Assembly: GCA_035505095.1 (NCBI GenBank)
Contig: DATJRE010000126.1
Location: 1 to 14,449, forward strand
Length of the DNA stretch: 14,449 nucleotides
Source: JOPF133 sp035505095
GTDB lineage: Bacteria; Acidobacteriota; Terriglobia; Bryobacterales; Bryobacteraceae
Direction of reading: 5' to 3'
In this document: positions 7,122 to 13,101 of the stretch, in pieces
Layout: each line of letters opens with the position of its first letter
Numbering within the stretch: the stretch's first letter is position 1
Translations under genes and position numbers: made by a program
The notes under the pieces: model-generated
What the model was told of the DNA's origin: nothing
Database searches by the model: none
The model's input: the letters and a program-made list of their open reading frames with translations, nothing else

Positions 7122-7137
7122 TGTCCGGTTTCGGACA
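7122..7137. promoter_or_regulatory. Operator-like inverted repeat upstream of ADOP permease
   Basis: TGTCCGGTTTCGGACA is a perfect 6-bp inverted repeat with a 4-bp spacer, 94 bp before the permease start. It lacks a T-tract, so it does not read as an intrinsic terminator of the preceding gene. A regulator binding site is the likeliest reading; no regulator gene is adjacent. Confidence 0.4.
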
Positions 7138-7231
7138 TTCGGATTCCAAATGTGCGCAAGCCGGCTGCCCGCATGGTCCTGAAATGAGCCGCTTAGCGCC
7201 TACCCTCGGATTGCACAGGTTTATAGCAGCC

Positions 7232-9691
7232 ATGCGAACCATCTGGCAGGACCTGCGATTTGCTTTCCGGCTGTTCTCCGGAAGCCCCGGCTTCGCCCTG
7301 GTTGCGGCGCTCACCCTGGCACTGGGGATTGCCTCCACCGCGACGGTCTTCACCTGGATCGACTCGCTGCTGCTACACCCGTTCCCGGGCGCACGCCAGA
7401 CTGCCGAATTGTCGGTGCTCGAAATGCAGATTCCCACGGCGCCCAACGGCGGCACCTCGCTTTCGTGGCTCGACTACACCGATTTCCGCGACCACTTGAC
7501 GCTGCTCTCCGGCCTGGCCTTGCAGCGCGAGGCCGCTTTCGCTCTGGGCGACGCAGACAACGCGAGGCTGGTGTGGGGAGAACTGGTGTCATCCGGCTAC
7601 TTCGCAACCCTGGGCATCCGGCCGCATTTGGGCAGCCTGTTGATGGCCTCGCCCAACGCCGATAGCCCCGGAGCGTACCCGGTGGTGGTAATCAGCGAGC
7701 GGCTGTGGCGCGGCTACTTCCACGCGGACCGGCGCATCGTCGGCAAAACGGTGCGTCTGAGCCGGCGGCCGATGACCGTAATCGGCGTCGCCCCGGCGGG
7801 CTTTCACGGCACCATCCCCGCCCTGCTCATGGATATCTGGGTGCCGGCGTCCATGGGCGCGGATCTCGGCCTGATGGGCCGCAACGAATTCACCGACCGC
7901 GGCGACCGCGAGTTCAACACCATCGTGGTGCGCCGTAAGCCGGGCGTATCGAGGGAGCGGGCGGAGGCTGAGGTGAAGGCGCTCGCGGCCACGCTGGCAG
8001 CGCAGTATCCCAAGACGAATCACGGCGTGTCGGCTACCCTCTCGCCGCCATGGCGGGCGCGCGGCGGCGTCGGCGAACTGCTTTTGTCCCCGCTGCGTAT
8101 CCTGATGGCGGTCGCCGTGCTGTTGCTGCTGATCGTGTGCGCCAACGTAGGGAACCTGCTGCTGGCGCGCTCGGTGGCGCGGCACCGTGAATTCGGGATT
8201 CGCATCGCGCTGGGGGCCTCGCGCTGGCGGGTGGCGCGCCAGTTGGTCACTGAGACCGTGCTGCTGGCCGCGGCGGCGGGCATGGTGGGCTTTCTGTTGT
8301 TGATGTGGATGGCCGGATCGCTGTTGTCCCTGGTGCCCAGCGTAGGTCTGCCGCTGGCGGGCGACCCGGAAATGAACTTCCGCGTCTTCGGATTCACCGT
8401 GCTGGTGTGCCTGGCCGGCGCCCTCCTTTCCGGCCTGGCGCCCGTGCTGGTATGCTTCAGTCCGAATTTGAACGAAGTCCTCAAAGAGGGCGGCCTGCGC
8501 GCCAGCCCGACTTCCGCCGCACGCCGCACGCGCAGCGCCCTGGTGATTGCCGAAGTGGCCCTGGCCGCCACTGCGCTCATCGGCGCGGGCCTGTTCCTGC
8601 GCAGTTTCCGGAATGCCCGCGCCATCCATCCGGGCTTCGATGCGCAGCATGTTCTGTTCGCCCGTTTCTTCATCGAAAGCACCGGCTATTCCAGCGATCA
8701 GATTCAACAATTGATGCTGCGGCTGCGCCAGGAACTGGAGGCGCAACCCGGCATTGCAGCCGTCAGCTACTCGGATTTCACGCCCCTCGCCACGACCGCT
8801 GGACCGTACGCCATGGTTCGCGTGGACGGGTACACTCCCGCGGAGGGCGAATCGTCCAGCGTCAACCTGTGCCTGGTCTCGCCCGGTTATTTCGCGTCGC
8901 TGCGGATTCCGGTCCTCGACGGACGCGATTTCACCGCCGCGGACGACCCCATCGCGGCGCCTGTGATGGTGGTCAACCAGGCGTTCACCCGCCGCTACTT
9001 CCGCGGCGGAAATCCCATCGGCCAGCAGGTGCAGATCGGTAGCCGGCGGTTCCGCGTGGTGGGACTGGCGCGCGACAGCAAGTACTTCAATCCGGCGGAA
9101 AGCCCGCGCCCGTTCCTGTATCTGCCCTTCCGCCAGCTCTATTCGGGTAGCCGCGAGGTAGATATGTTTGTGCGGACCGCCCACGACCCGGTGCAGTCCG
9201 TGGCCACGCTGCGCCACGTCGTCGAGCGGGTGGACCCGAACGCCTCGGCGTTCCACACCGTGCCGCTGGCCGAATATACCCAGGTGGCGCTGCTGGGGCT
9301 GAACGTGGCCGCCACCCTGATGAGCGCGCTGGGCCTGATGTGCCTGGTGCTGGCGGCGGTGGGCATTTACAGCGTGATGTCGTACATGGTAAGCCAGCGC
9401 ACCCAGGAAATCGGCATCCGGCTGGCCATGGGCGCGCGCAGCAGCGACGTGCTGGGCATGGTGGTGCGGCAGGGAATGGGGCTGGCGCTGGCGGGGCTGG
9501 CCGTGGGGACCGCCGCGGCGCTGGCCGGCTCGCAGGCCATCGCCAACATGCTGGTGCACGTGAAGGCGGTGGACCCGGTGACCTTCGGCGGCGCCGCGTT
9601 GTTCCTGCTGGTGGTGGCCCTGGGGGCCACCTGGCTGCCCGCCCGCCGCGCTACGCATATCGACCCGATGGCGGCCTTGCGCCGGGAGTAA
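7232..9691 (+). CDS. Acidobacterial duplicated orphan permease (ADOP), MacB/FtsX-like ABC permease
   Basis: An 819-residue inner-membrane protein made of two tandem MacB-type permease units. Unit 1 has an N-terminal helix (about 20-42, SPGFALVAALTLALGIASTATVF), a periplasmic MacB_PCD domain (to about 280) and an FtsX domain with LRILMAVAVLLLLIVCANVGNLLLAR and REFGIRIALGASRWR. Unit 2 repeats this: a helix near 435 (RSALVIAEVALAATALIGAG), a second periplasmic domain, and a C-terminal FtsX domain (about 686-819) with QEIGIRLAMGAR and PARRATHIDPMAALR. This is the TIGR03434 ADOP class, abundant in Solibacter-type Acidobacteria, usually without an adjacent ATPase, and none is in this window. The transported or sensed substrate is unknown. 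The open frame extends upstream to 7115, but the family N-terminus (M-x-x-x-WQDLRFAFR) begins at ATG 7232, so that start was chosen. There is no clear Shine-Dalgarno. It converges on yggX with a 10-bp gap. Confidence 0.93.
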   Translation: MRTIWQDLRFAFRLFSGSPGFALVAALTLALGIASTATVFTWIDSLLLHPFPGARQTAELSVLEMQIPTAPNGGTSLSWLDYTDFRDHLTLLSGLALQREAAFALGDADNARLVWGELVSSGYFATLGIRPHLGSLLMASPNADSPGAYPVVVISERLWRGYFHADRRIVGKTVRLSRRPMTVIGVAPAGFHGTIPALLMDIWVPASMGADLGLMGRNEFTDRGDREFNTIVVRRKPGVSRERAEAEVKALAATLAAQYPKTNHGVSATLSPPWRARGGVGELLLSPLRILMAVAVLLLLIVCANVGNLLLARSVARHREFGIRIALGASRWRVARQLVTETVLLAAAAGMVGFLLLMWMAGSLLSLVPSVGLPLAGDPEMNFRVFGFTVLVCLAGALLSGLAPVLVCFSPNLNEVLKEGGLRASPTSAARRTRSALVIAEVALAATALIGAGLFLRSFRNARAIHPGFDAQHVLFARFFIESTGYSSDQIQQLMLRLRQELEAQPGIAAVSYSDFTPLATTAGPYAMVRVDGYTPAEGESSSVNLCLVSPGYFASLRIPVLDGRDFTAADDPIAAPVMVVNQAFTRRYFRGGNPIGQQVQIGSRRFRVVGLARDSKYFNPAESPRPFLYLPFRQLYSGSREVDMFVRTAHDPVQSVATLRHVVERVDPNASAFHTVPLAEYTQVALLGLNVAATLMSALGLMCLVLAAVGIYSVMSYMVSQRTQEIGIRLAMGARSSDVLGMVVRQGMGLALAGLAVGTAAALAGSQAIANMLVHVKAVDPVTFGGAALFLLVVALGATWLPARRATHIDPMAALRRE

Positions 9692-9701
9692 GAGCGCGCG
9701 A

Positions 9702-10034
9702 TTACGCTTTGGTCTTGGGGGGAACGAAATCCGGCGGCAGGGCGGCGCCCTCGCCGAAGAAATAGTTGTCCATCTGCTGGATGAGGAATTCCTGGGCCTC
9801 TTTGGTGCCCAGGTTGAGGCGGTACTCGTTCATGAGCATCTTCATGTGCTCCACCCACATCTTCCAGGCCTCCTTGGAGATGTTGTCGTAAATCTTCTGC
9901 CCCAGCGGATGGCCTTCAAACGGGACCTCGTCGAGGCCCTCCATCTCGCGGCCGAACTTGACGCAGAACACCTTGTGCGCGCCGGGCCGGATGGTATTCG
10001 CAATTTGGTTGAAACCGCCGCTGCCGCATCCCAT
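9702..10034 (-). CDS. yggX: YggX family Fe(II)-trafficking / oxidative damage protection protein
   Basis: A 110-residue cytoplasmic protein matching the small YggX family (E. coli about 90 residues), linked to protecting Fe-S clusters from oxidative damage and to Fe(II) handling. Matching blocks are VFCVKFGREMEGLDEVPF, GQKIYDNISKEAWKMWVEHM and MLMNEYRLNLGTKEAQEFL, then a YFFGEG segment. The family's conserved cysteine is Cys24 here (VFC). The ATG at 10034 gives an MGCGSGGF start; a GGAG at 10048-10051 lies 13 bases upstream, somewhat far. A GTG at 10070 in the same frame has no Shine-Dalgarno and would add 12 unlikely residues. Even from 10034 the protein has about 19 residues before the family core, including an extra Cys3. 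A start nearer the core cannot be excluded, such as the GTG encoding Val22. It is divergent from vapB1. Confidence 0.9.
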   Translation of the reverse strand: MGCGSGGFNQIANTIRPGAHKVFCVKFGREMEGLDEVPFEGHPLGQKIYDNISKEAWKMWVEHMKMLMNEYRLNLGTKEAQEFLIQQMDNYFFGEGAALPPDFVPPKTKA

Positions 10035-10115
10035 CTGTTTTTGTTTTCTCCTCTGTTCAGGATAGCTCACCGGTAGGAGCGGAAGCGGGGGAATCGAGGG
10101 CCGGGCCCGGTCTCC

Positions 10116-10145
10116 TTGACGGCGCGAATCGCGGCGGGGTAGGTT
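10116..10145 (+). promoter_or_regulatory. Candidate promoter of vapBC1
   Basis: TTGACG (10116-10121) and TAGGTT (10140-10145) are separated by 18 bp, and the vapB start codon follows 8 bp later, so the message is probably leaderless or nearly so. A 10-bp palindrome, CCGGGCCCGG (10101-10110), lies just upstream and could be an autoregulatory operator. The same GGGGTAGGWT context recurs at 10881-10890 before vapB2. Confidence 0.5.
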
Positions 10146-10153
10146 GAGATGGG

Positions 10154-10381
10154 ATGACGATTACGGTGGAGATCTCGCCCGAGGTGCAAGCGGAGCTGGC
10201 CCGCCAGGCCGCCGCGCACGGCCAAGCCGTGGAAACCTATGCGGCAAGCCTGATCGAGGAAGCTACCCGGCCAAGAATGCCGAAGCCCGCAGAGGACATG
10301 GTGGAACTGTTCGCTCCATTGCGCGGCCTTAATATCGATTTTGAAAGGGACAGGGACCCCGGCCGGGACATCCGGCTGTGA
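10154..10381 (+). CDS. vapB: VapB-type ribbon-helix-helix antitoxin (module 1)
   Basis: A 75-residue antitoxin. Residues 1-37 read as a ribbon-helix-helix DNA-binding fold: strand TITVEIS, helix PEVQAELARQAAAHG, helix AVETYAASLIEEA. The tail (about 45-75) contains FAPLRGLNIDFERDRDPG, the kind of Asp/Arg-rich segment that wraps and neutralises a PIN toxin. The stop overlaps the toxin's GTG start by 4 bp (GTGA), the typical translational coupling of type II modules. The antitoxin presumably represses the operon alone and with toxin. Its first 37 residues match those of the second antitoxin at 10927 in 29 positions, while the tails are unrelated. Confidence 0.87.
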   Translation: MTITVEISPEVQAELARQAAAHGQAVETYAASLIEEATRPRMPKPAEDMVELFAPLRGLNIDFERDRDPGRDIRL

Positions 10382-10761
10382 AGGAATACCTGGTCGATAC
10401 CAACATCCCCTCCGAACTCACCCACCAGCAGCCCGACACGCGCGTAGCCGATTTTATCAGGAAGGCAGGTAGGGAAGCTCTCTTCCTGAGCGTCATGACC
10501 ATTGGCGAAATTTCGAAGGGTATCGAGATGCTCCCGGTCAGCCAGAAGCGGCGAGAGCTGCAAATGTGGCTGGATAGCGAGGTACGTTTCTGGCTTGCGG
10601 GGCGCATTTTGTCCGTCACCGAAGCCATCGCCGAACGTTGGGGTCGCTTGGCCGCTACCGCCAGGAAGCAGGGCGTGGCGCTGGCGGTTGTTGATGGAAT
10701 CATTGCAGCCACCGCCATTGAGCTGGGCGTCGTCCTTCTGAACCCCTGGGACGGGATCTGA
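10378..10761 (+). CDS. vapC: VapC-type PIN-domain ribonuclease toxin (module 1)
   Basis: A 127-residue PIN-domain toxin, typical in length. The acidic catalytic set is complete: Asp7 in LVDTNIPSEL, Glu44 in MTIGEISKGIE, Asp106 in LAVVDGIIAATA and Asp125 in NPWDGI, which together coordinate the metal ions used for RNA cleavage. VapC proteins usually cleave tRNA or rRNA; the target here is unknown. The GTG start lies within the vapB stop (4-bp overlap), and there is no separate Shine-Dalgarno, so translation depends on vapB. It appears intact and potentially functional, in contrast to the toxin stub of the next module. Confidence 0.9.
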   Translation: MKEYLVDTNIPSELTHQQPDTRVADFIRKAGREALFLSVMTIGEISKGIEMLPVSQKRRELQMWLDSEVRFWLAGRILSVTEAIAERWGRLAATARKQGVALAVVDGIIAATAIELGVVLLNPWDGI

Positions 10762-10781
10762 TCGTTGGGCGCCCCAGTCGT

Positions 10782-10843
10782 GACCGCCTACCGGAACCCC
10801 ACCCCCGTCAGCACAATTCCCATTTCCCGGAGAAGGCGCGGTC
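10782..10843 (-). repeat. Decayed duplicate of the glycosyltransferase 3' end (copy A)
   Basis: This 62-bp segment matches 11320-11397, the true 3' end of the minus-strand glycosyltransferase gene, with 3 mismatches and one 16-bp deletion. Read on the minus strand it begins with the same Asp-Arg-Ala-Phe-Ser codons, then shifts frame at the deletion, which lies between short CGG repeats. The original stop codon is preserved at 10788-10790. No upstream part of the gene is present, so it is a non-coding relic. Confidence 0.9.
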
Positions 10844-10926
10844 GGTCGGGGAGCCTGATCTTCTTGGGCGACGGACCGCGGGGGTAGGATGGCAATAGGA
10901 AGCGGAAACCCTCGGAAAGGCGGCGG

Positions 10927-11181
10927 ATGACGATTACGCTGGATATCTCAGCCGAGGTGCAAGTGGAGTTGGCCCGCCAAGCCGACGCGCACGGCCTGGC
11001 CGTTGAGGCCTATGCCGCATACCTGATCGAAGAAGCAGTGCATCCACCCGCCAGCGCGAATCCGATTGGCCGGAAGCCACTCGAAGAGACCCTACGCGAA
11101 ATGGCAGAGTGGTCGCACAAGATTCCGGCACTGCCGGATGAGGCCTTTACGCGGGGAAATTTGTATCGGAATCATGACTGA
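10927..11181 (+). CDS. vapB: VapB-type ribbon-helix-helix antitoxin (module 2, toxin lost)
   Basis: An 84-residue antitoxin whose residues 1-37 are the same ribbon-helix-helix half as VapB1 (29 of 37 identical; about 84% identical at DNA level over 111 bp). After residue 38 the sequence is unrelated to VapB1. It ends in IPALPDEAFTRGNLYRNHD, a tail type seen in antitoxins of other PIN toxins, so it should recognise a different toxin subtype. An AAGG (10917-10920) six bases upstream is a plausible Shine-Dalgarno, unlike the near-leaderless vapB1. A GGGGTAGGAT box at 10881-10890 resembles the vapB1 -10 region. The stop codon overlaps the ATG of a truncated toxin (TGATG). It is effectively an orphan antitoxin that could still bind the vapB1 operator. 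Confidence 0.82.
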   Translation: MTITLDISAEVQVELARQADAHGLAVEAYAAYLIEEAVHPPASANPIGRKPLEETLREMAEWSHKIPALPDEAFTRGNLYRNHD

Positions 11182-11252
11182 TGCCGGACTCTAACCTTTG
11201 GCTGCTCGACACCAACATCCTGTCGCAACCCCAGAACGAGGATGCCCGATAG
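11181..11252 (+). pseudogene. vapC: Truncated VapC PIN toxin remnant (23 codons)
   Basis: The frame starts at an ATG overlapping the vapB2 stop and encodes the first PIN strand with the nucleophile-metal motif WLLDTNILSQPQN, then Glu-Asp-Ala-Arg and a TAG at 11250-11252. An intact toxin would need about 100 more residues with the remaining acidic residues. None is found in any frame before the glycosyltransferase gene begins at 11326. Most of vapC2 has been deleted rather than merely frameshifted. Confidence 0.82.
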
Positions 11253-11319
11253 CCGAAGGCCGAACCAATCAGCTTGGTCACTCCAGAAAGGCGAGCGCAG
11301 TGGCAAGGCGGAACAGCCC

Positions 11320-11397
11320 GACCCCCTACCGGAACCCCACTCCCGTCAGCACAATTCCCAGTTCCCGGCGGTCGCCGGGGACGGAGAAGGCGCGGTC
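11320..11397 (-). repeat. Glycosyltransferase 3' end, parental copy of the duplicated segment (copy B)
   Basis: This segment covers the last 24 codons including the stop, plus 6 bp beyond the gene. It pairs with 10782-10843 as a direct repeat offset by 538 bp at the stop codons. The two copies bracket the vapB2/truncated-vapC2 module exactly, with similarity ending sharply on both sides. Confidence 0.88.
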
Positions 11398-13101
11398 TAC
11401 TTCGATCTGGATCGCAGCCGATGCGCCGGCGGCCTGCAACGGCGGGGTGCTTAGGGTGTAGGCGCCAGGCGCCGGATAGGTCTCGGAAGCCACCTCGCGG
11501 CCGTCCATCCGCACCGTCACCCGGCGGCCGGGGGCATTGGCGGGGATGCTGAATTCCACGCGCAGCGGTAGGGCGGCGGTGGGACTCTTCAGCACCAGCG
11601 CGGCCGTGCGCGCCATCCAACGGAAATGGTGGTCCTCCAGGTCGTAAATGCCGCTGACGATCTGCTCGGGGGCCTCGGGGGCATTCATGGGCAGGTAGGA
11701 AAGCGTCGGCTGGCGCTCCACTACTTTGACGGCGGTCAGCCGGTCGATGGCGCCCGCCGAAATGCCGAACGGCCAGAAGCCCTTCTGCACCGTGGAGTAG
11801 CCGGAATGCGATTCCAGGCCGATCAGGCGCAGGGGAATCGCGGGGCGAATCACCGCGGCGAGAAGCGGCACCGTGGGCGCCATCGGTTCGAACGAGCGCG
11901 ATAGTTCGCTGGTCACGATGATGTCGCCAGGGCGGACCGTCTGGCTGCGGGTCAGCGGCAGGGCGCCCTCCTGCTCGCAGTAGAAGCGCAGGCCATGCTC
12001 GCCATTCACCCACAGACGGGCGTCGGGCGCGGCGGCGTGCACGCGCCCGGCGAAGCGGCGCACCCCATCCCAGTGCTGGTAGTTGACCACCGCCAGGCCG
12101 AGCGAGAGCGCCAACTGGGCGGCGAATCCGGCGGCCAGCCAGCGGCGCGGCAGGCGCGCAGCCAGCAGCACCACGGGAGCCGCCATGGGCAGCAGGTAGC
12201 GCGCCGCGCCGGCGGGGAAGATCACCGCCCCACAGGCGAAGAAAATGCCGATCCAGGCCAGCAGGAATTGCACGTCCGGTGAGCGCCGGTTGCGCCATGC
12301 CACCACCACCGCACCCACCGACAGCACCGGAAACACGATCCACCAACTGTGGATGAAGAGCATGGCGGCATTCGCCAGCTTGGTGGAAAGGCCCTGGTAT
12401 TCAGCCAGGTAGCCGCCCAGCACTTCGGCCGGCAGCGCGCCGGTCGAAAGGCGCTCGAACAATTGCCAGCCGCCGGCCACTACGGCGGGCGTAAGAGTCG
12501 CGGCCCAGCGGACAACGTCGCGGCGGCAAAACAGCCAGCAGTACACCGCCAGGATGGGAATGAGGAAGACGGTCTGGTAGGACGTCATGGCCGCCAGCGC
12601 CATCGGCACCACCGACCACAGTGGATGCGAGCCCACGAACAGCGCCACCGCCGCCATCCAGAAGGCCAAAAAGGGAAGGTCCGTTTCGAACGAATTGCCG
12701 TTCACCACGAAGGCCGGGACGGCGATAAACAGCAGCGCGGCCCACAGCGGCTGCGGAGAGAAGCGCCGCGCCAGCGACCACATGGCCGCGGCGGCAATCA
12801 GCGAGAACACCATGTAGAACGCGTGGAACGGGATTTCTTTCACGTCGCCGAAGAGAGCGATCAGTCCGGCCAGCACCCAGCCATCCAGCGGCGGATGCGG
12901 CTGCCCGCGCAGATCCACCGGCACACCGCGAAAGACGTAGCTGGTGCTGGTGGGGTGCAGCGGGTCGACCAGGGCATGCGCCGCCACGGTGAGATAAATA
13001 TCGTCGTCGCCCTGTACCGCCTGGTTGAGAAACGGCAGCCGCAAGGCCACCACCAGCGCCAGCACCAATAGCAGTTGGTTACGTGCTACGCGGGCTTCCA
13101 T
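11326..13101 (-). CDS. GT-C (PMT/ArnT-like, GT39-type) membrane glycosyltransferase with C-terminal beta domain
   Basis: A 591-residue integral membrane protein. After an N-terminal helix (residues 9-26) comes NQAVQGDDDIY, whose Asp32-34 sit in the first periplasmic loop where GT-C enzymes keep catalytic acidic residues. Next is a loop with RGQPHPPLDGW, then about nine or ten further helices to residue 350. Enzymes of this fold transfer sugars from polyprenyl-phosphate donors to lipids, proteins or glycans on the outer face of the inner membrane; donor and acceptor here are unknown. Residues about 350-480 are soluble. The last 110 residues look like a beta-sandwich (RWMARTAALVLKSP, VTVRMDGREVASE, RRELGIVLTGVGF), an appended domain of possible carbohydrate-binding type. 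The start overlaps the gcvPB end by 16 bp, implying one transcript. Its 3' end has been duplicated into the vap region. Confidence 0.85.
   Translation of the reverse strand: MEARVARNQLLLVLALVVALRLPFLNQAVQGDDDIYLTVAAHALVDPLHPTSTSYVFRGVPVDLRGQPHPPLDGWVLAGLIALFGDVKEIPFHAFYMVFSLIAAAAMWSLARRFSPQPLWAALLFIAVPAFVVNGNSFETDLPFLAFWMAAVALFVGSHPLWSVVPMALAAMTSYQTVFLIPILAVYCWLFCRRDVVRWAATLTPAVVAGGWQLFERLSTGALPAEVLGGYLAEYQGLSTKLANAAMLFIHSWWIVFPVLSVGAVVVAWRNRRSPDVQFLLAWIGIFFACGAVIFPAGAARYLLPMAAPVVLLAARLPRRWLAAGFAAQLALSLGLAVVNYQHWDGVRRFAGRVHAAAPDARLWVNGEHGLRFYCEQEGALPLTRSQTVRPGDIIVTSELSRSFEPMAPTVPLLAAVIRPAIPLRLIGLESHSGYSTVQKGFWPFGISAGAIDRLTAVKVVERQPTLSYLPMNAPEAPEQIVSGIYDLEDHHFRWMARTAALVLKSPTAALPLRVEFSIPANAPGRRVTVRMDGREVASETYPAPGAYTLSTPPLQAAGASAAIQIEVDRAFSVPGDRRELGIVLTGVGFR

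Noticed and set aside
7115..7231. 39-codon N-terminal extension of the ADOP permease
   Set aside because: Contains the operator-like inverted repeat, has no family similarity, and the canonical N-terminus starts at 7232.
7589..9658. 689-codon minus-strand open frame
   Set aside because: Antisense shadow of the ADOP permease, rich in His, Gln, Arg and Gly as expected from GC-rich reverse translation.
9692..9701. Shared bidirectional terminator between ADOP and yggX
   Set aside because: The gap is 10 bp and no stable hairpin with flanking T-tracts is visible.
11253..11319. Possible C-terminal remainder of the truncated VapC2
   Set aside because: All frames were read; none shows the later PIN motifs (Glu in a GE motif, or a Val-Asp-Ala/Gly motif followed by an IAA stretch), so the rest of the toxin is treated as deleted.
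11147..12346. 399-codon minus-strand frame and 13083-14096 plus-strand frame
   Set aside because: Both overlap real genes (glycosyltransferase and gcvPB) in another frame or strand and carry no domain signature.
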